A stretch of 64,000 nucleotides of DNA from Peptostreptococcaceae bacterium (GTDB taxonomy: Bacteria; Bacillota; Clostridia; Peptostreptococcales; Anaerovoracaceae), in NCBI GenBank assembly GCA_016650175.1, contig JAENWG010000003.1, positions 21,839 through 85,838 on the forward strand. Direction: 5' to 3'. The position numbers and the translations under genes were made by a program. The notes beneath the pieces were generated by a model that searched no databases, was not told where the DNA came from, and saw nothing but the letters and a program-made list of their open reading frames with translations. Of this stretch, positions 52,958 through 62,421 are shown one piece after another; the first letter of the stretch is position 1; each line of letters opens with the position of its first letter.

Positions 52958-53433
52958 AAAAAAATAATTATATCAACCTATGTTATGACATCTTTTCCGA
53001 CAAAGTTTCCATCGTTACCATAATATCCTAATTTTCTTTTTTACTCGCACTCAATTGCGACTTAAATCATTTTTTAAACACCGGATATTAATTTGTAATC
53101 TTTCTTCTTTGACTTTTTCCTATGTATCACATCATCCGATACAAGGCGGTCTATAACATATGGTTGATATAATGTTTGTGAGTTTTGTTGTCTTTTTGCA
53201 CTTCTGGTGGTCTCACTCCCTTCTTTCAATTACGTCAGTAACTGACTTGTATATATAATAGCCTTGGGTAAGTTACCCCTTAGCTTTATTAACTACATAA
53301 TACCATTTTCCACATTGTTGTCAATAGTATTTTATATCTTTTTTATGTATTTTTATGCTCATTGTATACAAATACCTCTTACCCAACATATCAATATTTA
53401 AGTGTCTAAACCACCTCCATAAAATCGCCACAA
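52958..53433. other. Unassigned intergenic stretch with decayed minus-strand coding traces
   Basis: About 475 bp with no intact gene. On the minus strand, a frame of about 50 codons reads QTLYQPYVIDRLVSDDVIHR then KKSKKKDYKLISGV before a stop near 53085, and a second frame ends KRKLGYYGNDGNFVGKDVIT near 52978. A GTG preceded by AGAAGGGA near 53217 opens a 21-codon frame (RPPEVQKDNKTHKHY...). They look like pieces of a broken gene or mobile element rather than random sequence, but I cannot name it. Confidence 0.4.
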
Positions 53434-53464
53434 TAAAAAAGACATGCTTTTTTATCAGCATGCC
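53434..53464 (-). terminator. Terminator after the ABC-2 permease gene
   Basis: On the minus strand GGCATGC pairs with GCATGTC (one G-U pair) with a 10-base loop, followed by TTTTTTATTG. It starts 12 bp after the permease stop codon. Confidence 0.85.
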
Positions 53465-53475
53465 ATCGCCTATAT

Positions 53476-54294
53476 TTATATGTTGAAATCTCTCTTCCTA
53501 TATACTATACCACCTACAGTAACTAGCGCTATCATAACTAATATGTATATTACCAGATTAGTAATCGTTCCGTTAGAAAGCTCTAGCGCATTAGTAGGAC
53601 TAAATAACTGAAAAGGACTAAAATATATTAGCCATTCACCCTTATCTTTTAATAGTTCACCCAAATATCCTAGCATATATGATGCTACTACTACCATAGC
53701 AGATACCATCCCTACTGAAATTCTTGATGTAACTCCTGCTAGGAATAACGCTATCCCTGTGAAAAAGAATGCAATAAATCCCGAAATCACTACAATTTGA
53801 AAGAATTCTGGTAATATAAAGGTTTCTCCACCGTTTAAAAATCCACATATAGTAGCTGATGCGACTAAGCTTAGTAATACTAATAAAAATGCCACTACAG
53901 CAGTCAATATTTTTGATACGTAAATTTCTGTTCTGCTTATATGGAGAGAATATAGAAACTCTATTGTTTTGCTTTTTTCTTCTTTAAATACTATGCCTGC
54001 GCTAAAAGTAACAGTAAATATTGAAATAGCTATAAGAAGCAAATTATACATCATGCCAAAGTATCCGTTATAGTCATTCATTATACCAAAGCTCTTTATA
54101 CCCATAAATTCTAACACTTCTACCGGCATATTATCCCATTCGGCCAAAGCCATCTCTTGCATTGATGAAAACAATATCATATATAGGAAGGTTATTGCAA
54201 AAACTGAAATCATCCATCCAAATATTAATCTACTATTGTTTTTTAAATCAAAACCGGATAATCTGATGACATTTTTTGATTCAAATTTATTCAT
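53476..54294 (-). CDS. ABC-2 type transporter permease
   Basis: A 272-residue membrane protein with six predicted helices and a large loop after the first helix, matching ABC-2 permeases of the YtrC/ NatB-like type. Motif GIVFKEEKSKTIEFLYSLHISRTE near residue 105 is typical. I take the ATG at 54294, preceded by GGGGTGA; an upstream GTG in frame is possible. It overlaps the ATPase gene by 8 bp, so the pair forms one exporter. Confidence 0.9.
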   Translation of the reverse strand: MNKFESKNVIRLSGFDLKNNSRLIFGWMISVFAITFLYMILFSSMQEMALAEWDNMPVEVLEFMGIKSFGIMNDYNGYFGMMYNLLLIAISIFTVTFSAGIVFKEEKSKTIEFLYSLHISRTEIYVSKILTAVVAFLLVLLSLVASATICGFLNGGETFILPEFFQIVVISGFIAFFFTGIALFLAGVTSRISVGMVSAMVVVASYMLGYLGELLKDKGEWLIYFSPFQLFSPTNALELSNGTITNLVIYILVMIALVTVGGIVYRKRDFNI

Positions 54295-55126
54295 GAACTT
54301 CACCCCCCTTATAGTATCTGATAAACTCTTCTTCTACAGATTTAGCTCTTATCTCTAAGAATTTTAAATCTAGTGCCGAAAGTTTTTCGACTAATTCATT
54401 TACGTTACCTTCATATTCATAGCTTTCCGCTTTCCCATCTGCTGTCTTATATGAAACCGTTTGTACTTTTGCGACTTCTATTTCTTCCATATTTAAATCG
54501 TCTACAATTATACCGTCTTTAATAATTAATGCTCTGGTACAATATTTCTCGATTTCATTTAGGTTATGAGATGATAAAAATACAGTAACTCCCTTTTCTG
54601 CTTCTTCTTTAACTTTATTAAAGAAATTGTTTTGCATTAAAGGGTCTAACCCCGCAGTAGGTTCATCCAATATAAGTACCTTACCTTTATTTAAAAACAT
54701 AAGTACAATAGATACTTTCTTTCTATTGCCTACACTTAATTCAGATACCCTTTTGTTTATATCAAGCTCAAAATATTTAGCTAGTTCTTCAGCTTCTTTC
54801 ATGTTGCTATTATTAAAAGAAATTGCCAACTTAAATAGTTCTTTTGATGTAACTCTTTCATAAAGTTCAGTTTCAGATGGCATATAACTTATCTCACTTT
54901 TAATGGCTTTTGCATCTTTAATTGAATCCATTCCAAGTATTCTAATACTGCCCTCCGTAGGGAATAGCATATTAGACATACATCTTATAGTTGTACTTTT
55001 ACCAGCACCATTTTTTCCTACAAATCCTACTATTTCTCCCTTATTTACATTAAAACTTATGTCTTTTACAGCCGAAAACTTACCATATTTCTTTGTAAAG
55101 TCTTTTACTTCTATACAATATCCCAT
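54287..55126 (-). CDS. ABC transporter ATP-binding protein (exporter type)
   Basis: A 279-residue ATPase: Walker A GKNGAGKST near residue 39, signature ELSVGNRKK (a degenerate LSGGQ), Walker B VLILDEPTAGLD and switch SSHNLNE. It belongs to the CcmA/NatA-like group that pairs with ABC-2 permeases for antibiotic, bacteriocin or ion export. The altered signature motif is common in this group. Substrate unknown. Confidence 0.92.
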   Translation of the reverse strand: MGYCIEVKDFTKKYGKFSAVKDISFNVNKGEIVGFVGKNGAGKSTTIRCMSNMLFPTEGSIRILGMDSIKDAKAIKSEISYMPSETELYERVTSKELFKLAISFNNSNMKEAEELAKYFELDINKRVSELSVGNRKKVSIVLMFLNKGKVLILDEPTAGLDPLMQNNFFNKVKEEAEKGVTVFLSSHNLNEIEKYCTRALIIKDGIIVDDLNMEEIEVAKVQTVSYKTADGKAESYEYEGNVNELVEKLSALDLKFLEIRAKSVEEEFIRYYKGGEVHE

Positions 55127-55206
55127 TTTCTACCCTCCATTTCCTATATATTACCTATTAATTAGCTATAAGTCAAGAAAATCACAGCTTTCACACCTAA
55201 AAATAG

Positions 55207-55235
55207 TTGACAAAAGTCTTAAATGTATATATACT
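55207..55235 (+). promoter_or_regulatory. Promoter of the DEAD-box helicase gene
   Basis: A perfect -35 TTGACA (55207-55212), a 17-bp spacer, and TATACT (55230-55235) with a TG-rich lead. The predicted start site is about 55242, leaving a 58-base leader. Confidence 0.8.
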
Positions 55236-55256
55236 TGTAAAGTTCGTATAGAACTG

Positions 55257-55285
55257 TTGCGTTCACAGGAATGCAATTTTTTTTT
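55257..55285 (+). terminator. Terminator hairpin inside the helicase leader (attenuator)
   Basis: TTGCGTTC (55257-55264) pairs with GAATGCAA (55269-55276) around an ACAG loop, directly followed by nine Ts, 15 bp before the helicase start codon. A smaller hairpin, AGTTC/GAACT, precedes it at 55241-55255. Confidence 0.8.
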
Positions 55286-55299
55286 GAAAGAAGAGGATT

Positions 55300-56757
55300 A
55301 TGAAAAACATTAACGAAGATATTAGAAAAGCTATACAAGAAATGGGATTTGTAGAGCTATCTCCAATACAGGAAAAAGCCATACCACTACTTGACAATGG
55401 CCAAGACGTAATAGGTCAAGCTCAAACTGGTACAGGTAAAACAGCTGCATTTGGAATTCCACTCATTCATAAAATCGATCCTGAACTAAATAAAGTTCAA
55501 GGAATTATTTTGTGTCCCACTAGAGAGTTAGCTATGCAAGTATCTGAGGAAATTAGAAAGTTCTTAAAATACACTAAAGATATCAAAGTAACAGCGATAT
55601 TTGGTGGACAAGATATGACTAGGCAAATACAAGCATTAAAAACTACTAAAATAGTAGTAGGTACACCTGGCCGTGTTATGGACCATATGAGAAGAAGAAC
55701 TTTAAAATTAGATAGCATTAAAATGGCAGTTTTAGATGAAGCTGATGAGATGCTTAACATGGGATTTAGAGAAGATATCGAAACTATACTAGGAAGTATA
55801 GATCACGATATTCAAATTGCCCTATTCTCAGCTACAATGCCAAGAGCAATAATTGATATTGCAAACACTTATCAAAAGAACGCCATTTTGGTTAAAACTT
55901 TAAACAAAACACTTACTCTACCACAAATAGAGCAATATTATTTCAACATTAAAAGCAACCAAAAGACACTACTTTTAGCTAGACTAATAGATTTTTATCA
56001 ACCTAATAAATCTATGGTATTCTGTAAAACTAAAAGAGGTGCAGATACTTTAACAGGTGAAATGAATTACCTAGGTTATAATGCAGTTGCTTTGCATGGT
56101 GACTTAAGCCAAGGACAAAGAAATGCAGCTATGGCGCAGTTTAGATCAGGTAAAGCTCGTATGATTATAGCTACCGATGTTGCTGCTAGAGGTATTGATG
56201 TTGATGATGTAGAAGCAGTATTCAACTATGATATACCACTAGAAGAAGAATATTACGTACATAGAATTGGTAGAACAGGTAGAGCCGGAAAAAGTGGTAC
56301 AGCTTTCACATTTGTTGTGGGTAGAGAAACAGCTAAACTTCGTAAAATCGAAGAATACTGTAAAACAAAGATTACACCGGGAACTATTCCTTCGGCTGAA
56401 TTAATTATTAAAGCTAAAGCAGATAAGGTATTTAAGAAAGCTACACTTGCATTAGCAAAAAAAGATCCAACAACTATTAAAGATATGATTTATAAGTATT
56501 GTGAAGATAATGACGTAACTGTTGATAATATGGCTGCTGCTCTACTTATGGAACAACTAGGTGGCGAAACTCAAGATATTAATACTGACACAAGTCACGG
56601 TAGAGACGGTAGAGATAGAAACAGAAGTAACGATAGAGACAGAGGCAGAGATAATAACAGAAACGATAGAGGCAGAAGTAGCAGAGACCATAGATCTGAT
56701 TCTTCTTACAGAGGGAAAAGTAAAAATTCTTCTAGCCGTAAAAGAAAAGATAAATAG
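55300..56757 (+). CDS. DEAD-box ATP-dependent RNA helicase (CshA/DeaD-like)
   Basis: A 485-residue RNA helicase. Motifs in order: Q motif GFVELSPIQEKAIP, motif I AQTGTGKTA, DEAD at VLDEADEMLNMGF, SAT in FSATMPR, and HRIGRTGRAGKSG. The C-terminal 55 residues are a basic, arginine/aspartate/glycine-rich low-complexity tail (RDRGRDNNRNDRGR), which in relatives aids RNA binding. Such helicases help ribosome assembly and mRNA turnover, particularly in the cold. A terminator-type attenuator lies in its leader. Confidence 0.95.
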   Translation: MKNINEDIRKAIQEMGFVELSPIQEKAIPLLDNGQDVIGQAQTGTGKTAAFGIPLIHKIDPELNKVQGIILCPTRELAMQVSEEIRKFLKYTKDIKVTAIFGGQDMTRQIQALKTTKIVVGTPGRVMDHMRRRTLKLDSIKMAVLDEADEMLNMGFREDIETILGSIDHDIQIALFSATMPRAIIDIANTYQKNAILVKTLNKTLTLPQIEQYYFNIKSNQKTLLLARLIDFYQPNKSMVFCKTKRGADTLTGEMNYLGYNAVALHGDLSQGQRNAAMAQFRSGKARMIIATDVAARGIDVDDVEAVFNYDIPLEEEYYVHRIGRTGRAGKSGTAFTFVVGRETAKLRKIEEYCKTKITPGTIPSAELIIKAKADKVFKKATLALAKKDPTTIKDMIYKYCEDNDVTVDNMAAALLMEQLGGETQDINTDTSHGRDGRDRNRSNDRDRGRDNNRNDRGRSSRDHRSDSSYRGKSKNSSSRKRKDK

Positions 56758-56759
56758 TT

Positions 56760-56799
56760 ATAACGTCGTTATGCAAATTAGTATAACGACGTTATTTTT
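56760..56799 (+). terminator. Terminator after the helicase gene
   Basis: ATAACGTCGTTAT and ATAACGACGTTAT form a perfect 13-bp stem around a 10-base loop, then TTTTTA, just past the helicase stop codon. Confidence 0.92.
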
Positions 56800-56923
56800 A
56801 CCCTAAATTATTTAAGCACCACAGTTATATATTATATCAACGTAAACATTACTAAATCGGAAATACTCCTACCCCTCACTTCTTGTTTTTTCTTTATCTC
56901 TTAAAGCATTTTTTAGTAATTAA

Positions 56924-56952
56924 AATGCGTGAACCTTAAAGGTCCACGCATT
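56924..56952 (-). terminator. Terminator after hppA
   Basis: On the minus strand AATGCGTGGACCTTTAAGG-type arms pair (AATGCGTG/CACGCATT, with the inner ACCTT/AAGGT), followed by TTAATTAC-rich flank with Ts. It lies 30 bp beyond the hppA stop codon. Confidence 0.85.
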
Positions 56953-56981
56953 GTTTTATTTATTATTTAATCTATCTTAAT

Positions 56982-59012
56982 TTACATGTTTAAGAACATA
57001 AGAATTTTTCCCCCGTATTGCATGAATACAGGTGCAAATACTAAAGATATGATTGTCATAAGTTTGATTAAAATGTTAATTGAAGGACCCGATGTATCTT
57101 TGAACGGATCACCTACAGTATCTCCAACTACAGCAGCCATATGAGCATCTGAACCTTTTCCACCATGCGCTCCGCCTTCGATGTATTTCTTGGCATTATC
57201 CCAAGCACCACCAGCATTAGCCATCATGATAGCAAGTACTACTCCAGAAGATAAAGCTCCTCCAAGCATGCCACCTAAAGCTTCAGTTCCAAGTAGTAAA
57301 CCTACAAGTAATGGAGCAATTATAGCAATTAAACCAGGAGCAACCATTTCCTTAAGTGCTGCAGTTGTTGAAATATCAACACATCTAGCATAATCAGGTT
57401 TAGCTGTTCCTTCCATAATGCCCTTAGTTTCTTTAAACTGTCTTCTAACTTCTTCTATCATTTCATTAGCAGCTTTACCTACTGAATTCATTGTAAGTGC
57501 TGAGAATAAGAATGGAAGCATAGCTCCAATAAATAGACCAACAATTACGATTGGATTAAGTAAGCTTATAGTGCTTAAATTAGTTACTTCTGCATATGCT
57601 GCGAACAATGCAAGAGCTGTTAATGCAGCAGAACCAATAGCAAATCCTTTACCTATAGCAGCTGTTGTATTACCAACTGAATCTAAAGTATCTGTAATTT
57701 TTCTAACGCCTGAAGGTAATTCTGACATTTCTGCTATACCACCAGCATTATCTGCTACAGGACCATAAGCATCTACAGCGATAGTCATACCTGCTGTTGA
57801 TAGCATACCTACTGCAGCAAGTGCAATACCATATACTCCTACAAAACCATAGGCAACCATAATTCCTACGCATATAAGTATTATAGGTCCTACAGTTGAC
57901 ATCATTCCAACTCCAAGTCCACTTATTATAGTAGTAGCAGCGCCTGTTTCTGACTGCTCAGCTATATTTTTTACATACTTGTATTCATCTGAAGTATATA
58001 TTTCAGTTATTTTTCCAATTAATATACCAACGACTAATCCTGCGATAATAGCGAATGCATAAGAGTAATCTCCCATCATCTGCTTACTTAATATAATTGA
58101 AGAGACTATAACGATAGCTCCACTAATATATGTTCCTGCGTTTAATGATTTAGATGGATTTGAAGTTTCACTACCTCTAACACACATAATACCTATTATT
58201 GAAGCAATAACACCTATTGCTGCAATTAGCAATGGGAATAAAGCAGCTGTTTCTTCATTAAAGTAAGTTCCACCCAATGTATCACTTACTGCTACTGCAG
58301 CTAAAGTGATTGCTGAGATTATTGAACCAACATATGATTCAAATAAATCAGAACCCATTCCTGCTACGTCACCAACATTATCTCCAACGTTGTCTGCAAT
58401 AACTGCAGGGTTACGAGGATCATCTTCTGGTATACCTGCTTCTACCTTACCAACTAAGTCAGCTCCAACATCTGCAGCTTTAGTATAGATTCCTCCGCCT
58501 ACTCTTCCGAATAGAGCCATTGACGATGCACCTAAACCAAATCCTGTTACGCATTCTACAACAGTAGCTAAATCAAATGCAATAAATATAATTCCGAGTC
58601 CTAATAAACCAAGTCCTGTTACACATAACCCCATAACAGCGCCACTTCTAAACGCAATCTTCAATGCCTTTGGCATTCCTGATGTCATAGCAGCATTTGC
58701 TGTTCTAACATTACCTAAAGTTGCTACCCTCATTCCGAAGAAACCTGCTAGTACTGATAATAATGCACCTGCTACATAAAGACCTGCTGTAATCCATCCG
58801 ATGAATATTCCAATTAATAGGAATAATGCAACGATTACTATTACCATAGTCTTATATTCTCTCTTTAAAAACGCCATAGCGCCCTCACGAATATAACCGG
58901 CTATTTCTTTCATTCTATCAGTGCCCTCTTCAGCTTTTCCTACCCATGCTGCTAAACTAAACGCTACGATTAGCGCGATTACAGCTGTAATAGGAATAAT
59001 CCAATTCAACAT
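56982..59012 (-). CDS. hppA: Membrane-bound, K+-dependent ion-pumping pyrophosphatase
   Basis: A 676-residue protein with about 16 helices that couples pyrophosphate hydrolysis to pumping H+ and/or Na+. The substrate motif [21 protein letters not shown], with the conserved DNVGDNVGD, and the late [12 protein letters not shown] are intact. [10 protein letters not shown] shows alanine where K+-independent enzymes have lysine, so a K+-stimulated type is expected. Choice of Na+ or H+ cannot be read with certainty. It saves energy from biosynthetic pyrophosphate in a fermenter. It follows secG by 80 bp. Confidence 0.95.
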   Translation of the reverse strand: MLNWIIPITAVIALIVAFSLAAWVGKAEEGTDRMKEIAGYIREGAMAFLKREYKTMVIVIVALFLLIGIFIGWITAGLYVAGALLSVLAGFFGMRVATLGNVRTANAAMTSGMPKALKIAFRSGAVMGLCVTGLGLLGLGIIFIAFDLATVVECVTGFGLGASSMALFGRVGGGIYTKAADVGADLVGKVEAGIPEDDPRNPAVIADNVGDNVGDVAGMGSDLFESYVGSIISAITLAAVAVSDTLGGTYFNEETAALFPLLIAAIGVIASIIGIMCVRGSETSNPSKSLNAGTYISGAIVIVSSIILSKQMMGDYSYAFAIIAGLVVGILIGKITEIYTSDEYKYVKNIAEQSETGAATTIISGLGVGMMSTVGPIILICVGIMVAYGFVGVYGIALAAVGMLSTAGMTIAVDAYGPVADNAGGIAEMSELPSGVRKITDTLDSVGNTTAAIGKGFAIGSAALTALALFAAYAEVTNLSTISLLNPIVIVGLFIGAMLPFLFSALTMNSVGKAANEMIEEVRRQFKETKGIMEGTAKPDYARCVDISTTAALKEMVAPGLIAIIAPLLVGLLLGTEALGGMLGGALSSGVVLAIMMANAGGAWDNAKKYIEGGAHGGKGSDAHMAAVVGDTVGDPFKDTSGPSINILIKLMTIISLVFAPVFMQYGGKILMFLNM

Positions 59013-59043
59013 AAAAACCTCCCCTTTGTCATTAATATATACA

Positions 59044-59063
59044 GAGGTACTTTACAGTACCTC
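59044..59063. terminator. Small perfect hairpin between secG and hppA
   Basis: GAGGTACT and AGTACCTC form a perfect 8-bp stem with a 4-base loop. No strong T-run follows on the minus strand, so it is a weak terminator or an mRNA-stability element in the gap upstream of hppA. Confidence 0.4.
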
Positions 59064-59092
59064 AATTTTAACGATTATTAACAATTAATAAT

Positions 59093-59326
59093 TTAATTAA
59101 ATACTGCTACTATAACTAATGCTAATAATACATATAGTACAGCACATATTGTAGTTATTCTTGATAGTATAGCATCATAACCTCTACTCTTTTTTTTACC
59201 AAAAAGTTGTTCTGCACCACCACCAATAGATCCCGATAAACCTGCACTGTTACTTGACTGCATTAATATACTGCCAATCAACACTACACTCGCTATTATT
59301 AGAACTATCATTAAAAATGTTTCCAT
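59093..59326 (-). CDS. secG: Preprotein translocase subunit SecG
   Basis: A 77-residue protein with two membrane helices separated by the conserved glycine-rich LSGSIGGGAEQLFGKKKSRG loop. It is the small SecYEG subunit. It lies 55 bp after tpiA, the usual Bacillota neighbour of glycolytic genes. Confidence 0.95.
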   Translation of the reverse strand: METFLMIVLIIASVVLIGSILMQSSNSAGLSGSIGGGAEQLFGKKKSRGYDAILSRITTICAVLYVLLALVIVAVFN

Positions 59327-59381
59327 AGTTTTTCCTCCTTGCTAAATAACTATGTAAGTTTACCATAGTAAAACAAATAAA

Positions 59382-60149
59382 TCAATGTTTTTTTGTAAAA
59401 AATGCCTTATTATATATGTCCATAAACATATCCACATCAAGGCTCGCACCGCCTATCAAAGCCCCATCAATATTGGGTTTTATAAGTATATGTTCTGCAT
59501 TCTCAGGTTTAACACTACCACCATATTGAATTATAACTTCTTCTGCTATCATTTCGCCATATTTTTCATTTAAAAAATTTCTAATTTCTAAGCATATTTC
59601 TTCAGCTTGTTCAGGTGACGCTGTTTCACCAGTGCCTATAGCCCAAATAGGTTCATATGCTATGGTCGTATTCATAATATCATCTGAGTTTATGTCTGCA
59701 AGTCCATTTTTCAGCTGACTTCTTATGTGACCAACCGCATTTCCTGCTTTTCTAATATCTAAAGTTTCACCTACACACATTATAGGTCTAATATCATTTT
59801 CAAGAAGGAGCTTAAGCTTTTTGTTTACTATATCATCTGTTTCATTAAAATACTGCCTTCTTTCAGAATGGCCTATTATACAGCAGTCAATATCTATTTC
59901 TTTAAGCATATCTATAGAAATCTCTCCTGTATATGCTCCACTTGTTTCTTGAAAAACATTTTGTGCACCTACCATAACAGGTCTATTTTGTAAAACAGAT
60001 ACTAAAGTTTGCAGTTGAGTATATGGCGCTATAACTGCCAATTCGACTTCATCATGCATTTTATTTGATTTTAAAACATTAGCAAATTTCTTTGCTGATG
60101 CCGTTGTTTTATTCATTTTCCAATTTCCAGCAATAAAAATTTTCCTCAT
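59382..60149 (-). CDS. tpiA: Triosephosphate isomerase
   Basis: A 255-residue TIM-barrel enzyme interconverting DHAP and glyceraldehyde-3-phosphate. AGNWKMNKT (substrate lysine), GHSERRQYF (catalytic His) and AYEPIWAIGTG (catalytic Glu, loop 6) are intact. Ten bases after pgk. Confidence 0.97.
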   Translation of the reverse strand: MRKIFIAGNWKMNKTTASAKKFANVLKSNKMHDEVELAVIAPYTQLQTLVSVLQNRPVMVGAQNVFQETSGAYTGEISIDMLKEIDIDCCIIGHSERRQYFNETDDIVNKKLKLLLENDIRPIMCVGETLDIRKAGNAVGHIRSQLKNGLADINSDDIMNTTIAYEPIWAIGTGETASPEQAEEICLEIRNFLNEKYGEMIAEEVIIQYGGSVKPENAEHILIKPNIDGALIGGASLDVDMFMDIYNKAFFTKKH

Positions 60150-60158
60150 TGCTACCTC

Positions 60159-61343
60159 CTATTTATCATCCAAAACTTCAATACCTGGAAGTCCTTTACC
60201 TTCTAAGTATTCCAAAGAAGCTCCTCCGCCTGTAGATATATGTGTCATCTTGTCAGCTAAATTAAATTTATGGACAGCTGCAGCTGAATCTCCACCACCT
60301 ATAATAGTCGTGGCATCAACTTTTGCTAAAAATTTCGCTATTTCTTTTGTTCCTACTGAGAAATTATCTAGTTCAAACACACCCATAGGCCCATTCCATA
60401 TTATTGTTTTTGCTTCTGATAACGCATCACAAAATTTCTTTATACTCTTAGGACCAATATCAAGGCCCATTTTATCATTTGGTATTTTATCAAAGTCATA
60501 ATAGCCATAATTCGCATCATTAGAAAATTCACTAGCTGCTACTATATCCAGCGGCAATAATAATTCAACTTTTTGAACTTTAGCCATTTCAATAATTTCC
60601 AAAGCCAGAGGAATGCTTTCGATATCTAAAATAGACGTTCCAATATTATATCCCATCGCTTTGAAAAAAGTGAATGCCATTCCTCCTGATATAATAAGTG
60701 TATCTACTTTTTGTAACAAGTTCTTCATAACAGGAATCTTATCATTAACCTTCGCGCCTCCCATAATAGCGATAAATGGTCTTTCTGGTTTTTCTACAGC
60801 CTCACTTAAAAACTTAATTTCTTTTTCAATAAGAAATCCCGAAACAGCAGGAAGATAATTCGCTATTCCAGCTGTAGATGCATGCGCTCTGTGTGCTGTA
60901 CCGAAAGCATCTTGTACAAACAAGTCTCCCAAGTTTGCTAATTCTTCTGCAAAATTAGCTTCATTTTTAGTTTCTTCTGCACGAAAACGCACATTTTGAA
61001 GTAGCGCCACATTTCCATTTTTCAATTTATTTACAGCGGCTATAACGTTATCATCAACTACATTATCCGATTCAATAAATTGAACTTTCAAATTTAATAG
61101 TTCTGATAACCTATCTGCTACAGGTTTTAAAGTATAGTCATGATTAGGTTTACCTTTAGGTCTGCCAAGATGCGACATAAGAACCAGTTTGGCACCTTTA
61201 GCTATTAAATACTTAATCGTAGGCAATGACGCTACAATTCTAGAATCGTCAGTAATTATACCGTTTTCTATAGGTACGTTAAAATCACATCTTACTAATG
61301 CAATTTTCCCTATTACTTCAATATCCCTAATAGTTTTTTTCAT
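60159..61343 (-). CDS. pgk: Phosphoglycerate kinase
   Basis: A 394-residue two-domain kinase that makes ATP from 1,3-bisphosphoglycerate. RCDFNVPIENG near residue 19, LMSHLGRPKG near 57, and the C-terminal GGGDSAAAV and STGGGASLEYLEG segments are diagnostic. Lies 18 bp after gapA. Confidence 0.97.
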   Translation of the reverse strand: MKKTIRDIEVIGKIALVRCDFNVPIENGIITDDSRIVASLPTIKYLIAKGAKLVLMSHLGRPKGKPNHDYTLKPVADRLSELLNLKVQFIESDNVVDDNVIAAVNKLKNGNVALLQNVRFRAEETKNEANFAEELANLGDLFVQDAFGTAHRAHASTAGIANYLPAVSGFLIEKEIKFLSEAVEKPERPFIAIMGGAKVNDKIPVMKNLLQKVDTLIISGGMAFTFFKAMGYNIGTSILDIESIPLALEIIEMAKVQKVELLLPLDIVAASEFSNDANYGYYDFDKIPNDKMGLDIGPKSIKKFCDALSEAKTIIWNGPMGVFELDNFSVGTKEIAKFLAKVDATTIIGGGDSAAAVHKFNLADKMTHISTGGGASLEYLEGKGLPGIEVLDDK

Positions 61344-61361
61344 GATTCTACCCTATCCTCC

Positions 61362-62375
61362 TTATTGGTGGTCCACCTTATACATATGTCTTATCATTTC
61401 TAGAGTTTTAGAAGAATATCCAAACTCATTATCATAAAATGATATTAATTTAAACCATTTATCATTCATTTCCATTCCTTCTCTTGCATCAAATATTGAT
61501 GTATGAGCATCTCCTAGAAAGTCACTTGATACTACTTCATCATCAACATACTCAAGTACACCTTTCATATATGTTTCTGAAGCCTCTTTCATCTTATCAC
61601 ATATATCCTTATATGTAGTAGCTTTCTTTAGTTTAACATTTAAGTCTACTACTGATACATCCGCAACTGGCACTCTATAAGAAATACCCGTCATTTTACC
61701 TTGTAAGTCAGGAATTACAAGACCTACTGCTTTTGCAGCTCCTGTAGTTGATGGAATTATATTGCCAAAAGCAGATCTTCCTCTTCTCCAGTCACTTTCG
61801 GATCTCATATCTACTACAGCTTGTTTTGCAGTTGCAGCATGTATGGTTGACATTAAACCACCTTCTATACCGTAAAAGTCGTTTAAGACTTTACATGTAG
61901 GTGCTAAACAATTAGTTGTACACGATGCGTTAGATACAACATCATAATCAGTTATATATTCATCGTGATTTACTCCATACACAAAAGTAGGAGTTCCCAT
62001 ATCTTTTGCTGGTGCGGATATTATTACTTTTTTAGCGCCTGCCACTAAATGAGCTTTCGCTTTTTCTGTGGTATTATATGCTCCTGTACCTTCCATAATA
62101 TACTCTGCGCCACATTCTGACCATGGTATTTTACTTGCATCAGATTCGCTATATACAGGTACTTTTTTACCATTTATGATAAGTCCTTTATCATATCTTC
62201 CAAGCTCTTTGTCGAATCTACCAAATACCGAATCATATCTAAGCATATATTCCATATACTCAATATCAGCATTCCTTTTATTTATTCCGACTATTTGAAT
62301 ATCATCCATTACCATAGCCGCTCGTATTACCACTCTACTTATTCTTCCATAACCACTAATACCAATTTTAATCAT
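61362..62375 (-). CDS. gapA: Glyceraldehyde-3-phosphate dehydrogenase
   Basis: A 337-residue enzyme. The catalytic cysteine is in SNASCTTNCLAP near residue 152, and the N-terminal IGISGYGRISR is a slightly altered form of the usual GINGFGRIGR Rossmann start. Which of NAD or NADP is used is not decided here. It is the first glycolytic gene of the gap-pgk-tpi-secG set and lies 46 bp downstream of rpoN, where CggR is usual in many Bacillota. Confidence 0.95.
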   Translation of the reverse strand: MIKIGISGYGRISRVVIRAAMVMDDIQIVGINKRNADIEYMEYMLRYDSVFGRFDKELGRYDKGLIINGKKVPVYSESDASKIPWSECGAEYIMEGTGAYNTTEKAKAHLVAGAKKVIISAPAKDMGTPTFVYGVNHDEYITDYDVVSNASCTTNCLAPTCKVLNDFYGIEGGLMSTIHAATAKQAVVDMRSESDWRRGRSAFGNIIPSTTGAAKAVGLVIPDLQGKMTGISYRVPVADVSVVDLNVKLKKATTYKDICDKMKEASETYMKGVLEYVDDEVVSSDFLGDAHTSIFDAREGMEMNDKWFKLISFYDNEFGYSSKTLEMIRHMYKVDHQ

Positions 62376-62421
62376 TCTCTCATTTTCCTCCTCAATTAAA
62401 ATAGCAAAATAATTTATATCA

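Noticed and set aside
56561-56806. Plus-strand frame overlapping the end of the DEAD-box helicase in another frame
   Set aside because: It is a threonine/glutamate-rich product of the repetitive helicase tail read out of frame.
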